Source: Irineochytrium annulatum
Lineage: Eukaryota; Chytridiomycota; Chytridiomycetes; Chytridiales; Chytridiaceae
Assembly (NCBI GenBank): GCA_027600665.1
Contig: JADGJL010000125.1
Span: 1-39,243, forward strand
Length of the DNA: 39,243 bases
Direction: 5' to 3'
Of this stretch, positions 34,017 through 39,243 are shown piece after piece. A program made the translations under genes and the position numbers. The notes beneath the pieces were generated by a model that saw only the letters and a list, made by a program, of their open reading frames with translations, made no database searches and was not told where the DNA came from. The number at the start of each line of letters is the position of its first letter. The first letter of the stretch is position 1.

Positions 34017-34598
34017 CTAACTCGCAATCAGCAGCACCTCTCCCCCAACGCTCTTCTTCAATGCCTCCCGCAGCTCCATGATCCCAAACACCGTCTTCAC
34101 AACAGTTATCTGTCCAACTTCCTGTGGCTTCAGCAAGTTGCTTTGTGGCCGCCGCGCCGCGGCGACGGCCTTAAGCTCGTCAATTGTCGCAAACACCTTC
34201 CGCGACGGCTTCGAGACGACCTTGATCTTCCGCAGGACGGGCTCGCCCTCCCGGTACTTCAAGTCCAGCCATATCCGTCGCCGGGAGACGTTGTCGGGCG
34301 TCGCAATGATCTCAGCGCCATGTCGATAGGGACCCATGACGTCGCCGCTCATGACGGCGCCAATAAATCCCTCCTTGTAGAGAATCTGGACGATGGAGCG
34401 GTTTGTGTTGGTTTCGGGGACCGCGATCCGAGGCCGGCCCGCCCGGAAGGAGTTGGCGATTTGGGAGCAGAGGTTATGGACGGCGGGCATTGCGATGGAT
34501 GCGACGGGCCGGACGTTTGCCGAGAGGATGAAAGGCGAGCAAGCCAATTGTCGCAGAAAATTGGATTTGGTTGGGATTGAACGGACATCCAACTCCAT
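34017..34598 (-). CDS. MRPS8: Mitochondrial small-subunit ribosomal protein uS8m
   Basis: A single exon of 193 codons. uS8 features in order: MPAVHNLCSQIANSFRAGRP, VPETNTNRSIVQILYKEGFI, DNVSRRRIWLDLKYREGEP, KVVSKPSRKVFATIDELKAV and the C-terminus ELREALKKSVGGEVLLIAS, which aligns well with yeast mitochondrial Mrps8 as remembered. uS8 binds the central domain of the small-subunit rRNA. Two starts are possible: the first ATG adds 36 residues that could act as a targeting sequence, while the ATG at 34490 (MPAVHNLCSQ) matches the start of yeast Mrps8 better. Using the longer form leaves 28 bp to the RPT4 start. Confidence 0.9.
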   Translation of the reverse strand: MELDVRSIPTKSNFLRQLACSPFILSANVRPVASIAMPAVHNLCSQIANSFRAGRPRIAVPETNTNRSIVQILYKEGFIGAVMSGDVMGPYRHGAEIIATPDNVSRRRIWLDLKYREGEPVLRKIKVVSKPSRKVFATIDELKAVAAARRPQSNLLKPQEVGQITVVKTVFGIMELREALKKSVGGEVLLIAS

Positions 34599-34626
34599 CC
34601 TCCATTAGATCACAACTTCATCCAAG
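34599..34626. promoter_or_regulatory. 28-bp divergent spacer, uS8m / RPT4
   Basis: Only 28 bp lie between the outermost start codons. If the uS8m protein starts at 34490 the spacer is 136 bp, which is more plausible for two promoters and supports the shorter start. Confidence 0.45.
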
Positions 34627-36242
34627 ATGGCATCATCCAACGCGACTGCGACGGATGAGAGGAGGGCGAAGGCCCTCGCGGACTACAGGAAGCGGCTGCT
34701 GGAGCATCGCGAGTTGGACGCGAAAGTCAAAGACCGTATGACGCGTCCTTCCAGCGAGGCGAGACTGACCACAGACATACAGTGAGGCTCGGTCTGCGTG
34801 CGTTGGAAAAGGATTATGACAAAACCGAGGAGGACATCAAGGCGCTACAGAGTGTTGGGCAGATTATTGGCGAAGTTTTGAAGCAGCTGACCGAGGAGAA
34901 ATGTGAGGTGCAACCTCAACGATTTATTGTGCTGACGCTTTCGATCAGTCATTGTGAAGGCTTCCAATGGGCCGAGATATGTTGTCGGTTGCCGGAACAA
35001 AGTCGCGAAAGACAAGTTGAAGCAGGGCGTCAGGGTGGCTTTGGATATGACCACTTTGACCATTATGCGGATTCTCCCGCGCGAGGTTGACCCTCTTGTC
35101 TACAACATGTCGATGGAGGATCCCGGAAACATCTCGTTTGGCGAAATCGGCGGGTTGGGTGAGCAAATTCGGGAGATCAGGGAGGTAAGGTTCTGAGCAA
35201 ATTTTATTGAGCCTCAACGATTGAAAGGTTATTGAACTACCGCTGCTGAACCCCGAGCTTTTCATTCGTGTTGGGATTAAGCCTCCTAAGGGCGTCTTGC
35301 TGTACGGCCCCCCAGGTACTGGAAAGACGTTGCTCGCAAGGGCTGTTGCCGCCACCCTGGAATGCAACTTCTTGAAGGTCGTTTCTAGCGCTATTGTCGA
35401 TAAGTACATTGGAGAGAGTGCGAGGCTTGTCCGGGAAATGTTTGGTTAGAAGTCGAATCTTCTCGTCGACACTGATCGTGTTGTTAGCATATGCGAAGGA
35501 GCATGAGCCGTGTATCATCTTCATGGATGAGATTGACGCGATCGGTGGCCGTAGGTTCTCCGAAGGTACCTCAGCGGATCGTGAGATTCAGCGCACATTA
35601 ATGGAGGTTAAATTGTTTTGAGGTTTCACGTCTGACTTCTCTTTAGCTTCTAAATCAAATGGATGGTTTCGACTACCTGGGGAAGACGAAAATGATCATG
35701 GCGACGAACCGGCCGGACACCTTGGACCCTGCGCTCCTCCGGCCGGGTCGTTTGGATCGTAAAATCGAGATTCCTCTTCCAAACGAGCAAGGGCGGATGG
35801 AGGTGTTGAAGATTCACGCTGGACCGATTAACAAGCACGGAGACATTGGTATGGCGTCAGTTACCTTCGATTAATGATTATTTCCAAAGACTATGAGGCA
35901 ATGGTAAAGTTGTCCGACGGGTTTAATTGCGCCGATCTGAGGAACGTCTGCACCGAAGCGGGTAAGTTAATGTACCCGCTGCTCGCAGAAAGTTAATTAT
36001 ATTTCTTGCTAGGCATGTTTGCCATCCGGGAGGAACGGGATTATTGCGTACAGGTGAGCAATCTTGCTGTAGCGGTACTTACACTAACCTGTCATTCCCG
36101 TTTCAGGATGACTTTATGGTATGCCTCTGCTTGCTTGAAGTTCTCGATTTTTCTTGTTTAACGTGAATCACAGAAAGCAGTGCGGAAGGTGGCCGAAGCT
36201 AAGAAGCTGGAGACGAAGCTTGACAGCAATCTCAGCAGCTAA
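34627..36242 (+). CDS. RPT4: 26S proteasome regulatory ATPase Rpt4 (PSMC6)
   Basis: Ten exons (34627-34735, 34783-34902, 34949-35184, 35228-35444, 35488-35606, 35647-35848, 35890-35961, 36013-36053, 36107-36118, 36174-36242) give 398 residues; human PSMC6 is 389. An N-terminal coiled coil ([20 protein letters not shown]) is followed by the OB region ([15 protein letters not shown]) and the AAA+ domain: Walker A GPPGTGKT (182-189), Walker B IIFMDE (237-242) and arginine fingers in LLRPGRLDR (R299, R302). The C-terminus [18 protein letters not shown] lacks an HbYX motif, normal for Rpt4. It is one of six ATPases that unfold substrates and open the 20S gate. Exon 9 is a 12-nt microexon encoding DDFM. 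Confidence 0.97.
36107..36118 (+). other. 12-nt microexon of RPT4
   Basis: The exon encodes Asp-Asp-Phe-Met and is flanked by TTTCAG upstream and a GTATGC donor downstream. It restores the family sequence [18 protein letters not shown] exactly; human PSMC6 has VQEDFMKAVRKVA here. Skipping it would keep the frame but delete four conserved residues. Confidence 0.88.
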
Positions 36243-36913
36243 CTGTCTGAATATTAACGTAAATACATATATATGTCCATGTTCTGTCAACATCTTAGTC
36301 TACGTTTTCTGTTTATGCAGACAGCCACGCAGTTGGTTGTATTGGAGTTGGTTGTATTGGCATTGTCAACGAAGTCTTTTCGCTTTTGACCTAAGACTAA
36401 GCGCCATAGCTCTCATAAGGCGAGCTAATAAGACAAAGTAAAGTTTTCTGCTAATGCACGGGCATCGACAACGAGCAAGATTTGACCACGCCTGAGCTTT
36501 CTTGCGCGTCAACTCCCAAATCTTCATAAATTAATGTTGATTCTTTAAGACGACCTGTCGCCTGTAGCGTCCTTAATTGGTTGTTCCTCCTTGACGATTG
36601 CAGATGTAATACGATGATGAACATACTGCAATTAACTTGTTGTTCCCTGAGCGTAAACTGATCGGCGCTGGTAATAATTTAGAAATGAATGCGTGCAGTT
36701 GAACAAATAGGTTGAAGATTATCTCCGTAGCCACTTTAGATGTAAAGAAATTGGATGCAACGCTTCCATGCAGTCGATTAAGAGTTTATATTGCCCAGGA
36801 CTACCGTTGTAGTACTAATTACGGCGTACCCAAGGATGCGGAAGGACTAATCGCTTGTATGTCGGACAAAGATGACCGCATCCGGGAATGCGATATTTGA
36901 CCACCATTCAGCT
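36243..36913. other. Intergenic region between RPT4 and MKS1
   Basis: About 670 bp, AT-rich, with a 15-bp tandem duplication (listed separately). A 62-codon frame at 36712-36900 resembles nothing known. The MKS1 promoter should lie at the right end. Confidence 0.4.
36331..36360. repeat. Perfect 2 x 15-bp tandem repeat
   Basis: The unit AGTTGGTTGTATTGG occurs at 36331-36345 and again, identical, at 36346-36360, about 90 bp downstream of the RPT4 stop. It is probably a recent slippage duplication in the 3' flank. Confidence 0.9.
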
Positions 36914-39180
36914 ATGTCGGATCGGAAGGTCATCCGCGACCTCTACATCACGCAATGCTACCGCACCTTGGACCAGATGGAGAATTTCAAACTGAAGATT
37001 TCGCTGAAGCGAGTTGCAAATCGGCATTTCCCATTTTACGACAGTTCGTTGTTGCTGCGCAAAAATTGGGACTAACTCTGGTGATAGCTAACACCATCTT
37101 TGTCAACGACGACACCCGTAAGACGGTGGCTTCGGTGCTCCCTGCGCCGGTCGAGGTTACGATTCGCTGGCAAAAGAAAATCCCCAAGCCAGAGCCGAAG
37201 GTGGCCTCCCCATCCACTGACGTGGCCAAGAAGAACGCCTGTAGAGTAGCAGTTCCATGCTTGTTTGCTAATCGTTGATAAGGTATCGACCGCTTGTTCA
37301 CGTTTGTCAACGACGAGAACTACGAGGACGCCGAGGACATGACGAGATCCCTAACGACGGGTTTTAAAGAACCTACACCGCCGGCGGCAAGACGGAAAAG
37401 ACCGGTGCGGAAAAGGAATCTAGAAAAGGAGGGGCGGCAACAGGCGGACGATCGATATGTGTCCCTGCGCGCCGTGCATACGGAGACGCCGATGACCGAC
37501 TCAAGGTTTCAAATAATGCACATCATCGCCTCGATGCCCGTCGAACAGTTGAGATTTCCGATGGTAATTTACTTGCTGACAACAAGCATAGTATCTTGAC
37601 GGATGCAGCACATTCTAGTGCCCCCGAAGCGAAGGGAGCTTCCATCACTCCCACAGCGAAGGGAAAGACAGAAAAGGCGTATGTCACAGAGTACTTCGAA
37701 AAGAGACTATGCACAATTCGAGCCTACGATAATGGCGTCATCACCACCACGGTTTGCAAGGTGGTCCCAATCAATACTAACGTAGAGTAGCCACCGATCT
37801 CTAAAAAGCGCGACGTTTACCAGTTCTCTATCTGCGATGACGTTTTTCAATACACCATTCAAACCGCATCACGCGATCTAGAGGAGGAAGATGAGCAGAA
37901 GGAGTGGTCGCTTTTTACCGAGTATTACAACAAGTAAGTACTGCAATTCCGTCTTTCCAAACCCTGAACCATTACAGCAAATACCTCGCCCGCATCCGCG
38001 ACTTCCCCATCGAGTTCTCCGAGATGCCCGAAGCTTACGGCCTGAAAGTCTGCATACTCGGTGACATCACGTCTGCAACGAACTTTGAGCGGCGTGACGT
38101 CTACGTGCACTACCTTATCGAGCTCGCGGACGGCTGGAGCACATCTAGCGAGAGCGAGCGACCGATCCTCTCTTCGCGGACGCAGGTGTCCCACAGCACA
38201 TACGATGTGGAGACATGTTTATGGACGGCGCATTTCGCGTACCCTATCGAGCTTGAGATTGTGACTCAGAAGCCCCGTACGTAGATACGTTGTTGTTCAG
38301 TTAGACTGACGTGTGCACAGCCGAACAGGTCAAATGGCCGCGGATTCACTTCGAAGTTAGCGCAATCGATAGATGGGAGAGGCACTCGGTGGAGGGGTAC
38401 GGAAGCATGGAAATGCCACGGAAAGCAGGGACGCATGAAATCCTTCTGCGCACGTGGCGACCTTCCGGCGGGACCTTTGCGAAGGTCAAAACGGCATTCA
38501 TCGGCGGGTCGCCCGAGTTGGAGGATATTGGATATACTGCATATCCGTCGGGGTTCAACGTGAGCCTCTCGACCACTTTTAGCTTGCTAATGGCCTTGAA
38601 GGGGACGAGATTGAACAAGTATGGGTTCCAAACTGAGACGAGTGGGGAAGTTGCTTTACGACTTAACATCATGCATCAAGCAGGGTACGAAATCCTTCCA
38701 ACTTGTTGTTGCTTAATCGTTGCCTGTAGGAACTATCAAAAGGCGCAACCGAAAGCGGCCGAAGCGGACTTAACGGCATTCGTGAAGTCCAACGCCCGGA
38801 CCATCTCCGGTTTGATTCAAAGCGTTCGAGCAACTTCTTATTTCGATAGATGCATTATCGAGAGCGAAAGCACGCTTGGAGTCTTTGAGATTAGACAAGA
38901 AGCTGAATTAATCGGCGACATCGCCTTTGCTGTAGTCGGCCACGGGCGCTACAAGGTTGCTGACACACGGAAGCGAACAAGAAGGGTTACGGGCATTGAT
39001 GGAGTGTATTTAAGTATTTGCTTCAATAAAAGAGCACAACTAATTCGCTCCTTTATGTTCTCATATTGCCCGCTCACAGATCACTCCCCCCTTTGCAGTG
39101 CTTTTGCAGGAGATGATGCCACCTTCGCATCCTCGTACCCTAGTGCTAGGCGTCGAGGAGGGTGTCCGCGGCAGGGCTAG
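36914..39180 (+). CDS. MKS1: Meckel syndrome 1 protein (B9 domain, ciliary transition zone)
   Basis: Nine exons can be joined (36914-37043, 37088-37240, 37283-37547, 37592-37751, 37791-37933, 37978-38276, 38321-38559, 38602-38684, 38730-39180) to about 640 residues. A further 96-nt intron at 39014-39109 is likely and would give about 608; human MKS1 is 559. Family markers: FKLKISLKRVANRHFPFYD, LFTFVNDENYEDAEDMTRS, SRFQIMHIIASM, CTIRAYDNGVITTT, then the B9 domain (GLKVCILGDITSA, YVHYLIELADGWSTSS, WPRIHFEVSAIDRWERHSVE, GSMEMPRKAGTHEILLRTWR) and FIGGSPELEDIGY. MKS1 works with B9D1 and B9D2 in the gate at the cilium base. Least certain are the junction after MPVE (37547) and the 3' end, where AATAAAA at 39025 could be a polyadenylation signal or intronic. 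Confidence 0.9.
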
Positions 39181-39243
39181 CGAACAATATATTCTCGAGT
39201 TGGCGACAGGCGCTTGTGTTAACTTCCCCTTGCTTACCTACCC

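Overview
The window reads as nuclear DNA from a gene-dense eukaryote, most likely a flagellated (zoosporic) fungus. Genes are small and lie on both strands. They are cut by many spliceosomal introns, mostly 40-60 nt long, with frequent TTAAT/CTAAC/CTGAC-like branch sites and near-universal GT..AG ends. The fungal call rests on a full-length Hrq1-type helicase, a compact Vti1, a KA1-bearing Kin1/MARK-like kinase and the short-intron architecture. The flagellum is inferred from IFT88 and MKS1. No organism name can be fixed from the sequence alone.

Layout from left to right: a vacuolar amino-acid transporter start (AVT1-like, minus, cut by the window edge); ZNHIT2 (minus); RPL11 (minus); a seven-exon orphan gene (plus); WDR27 (minus) head-to-head with IFT88 (plus); symplekin (minus) head-to-head with a Kin1/MARK-like kinase (plus); the SNARE VTI1 (minus); HRQ1 helicase (minus) head-to-head with UTP11 (plus); an F-box/LRR-like gene (minus); a makorin-like RING/CCCH ligase (minus); a small orphan with a mitochondrial-type N-terminus (minus) head-to-head with complex I subunit NDUFA8 (plus); a large Derlin-like membrane protein (minus); mitochondrial ribosomal protein uS8m (minus) head-to-head with proteasome ATPase RPT4 (plus); and MKS1 of the ciliary transition zone (plus) at the right end.

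There is no operon-like pathway. Themes recur: cilium (IFT88, MKS1, possibly WDR27), ribosome biogenesis and translation (RPL11, UTP11, uS8m), RNA 3' processing and snRNP assembly (symplekin, ZNHIT2), proteostasis (RPT4, makorin, F-box, Derlin-like) and mitochondria (NDUFA8, orphan, uS8m). Divergent pairs separated by 28-155 bp are the main organising feature.

Exon structures were worked out by hand from splice signals, phase and similarity to remembered family sequences. Most interior junctions are phase-consistent and restore family motifs. The least certain parts are the 5' ends of symplekin, the F-box gene and the AVT1-like gene, and the 3' end of MKS1. No mobile element, CRISPR array, rRNA or convincing tRNA was seen.
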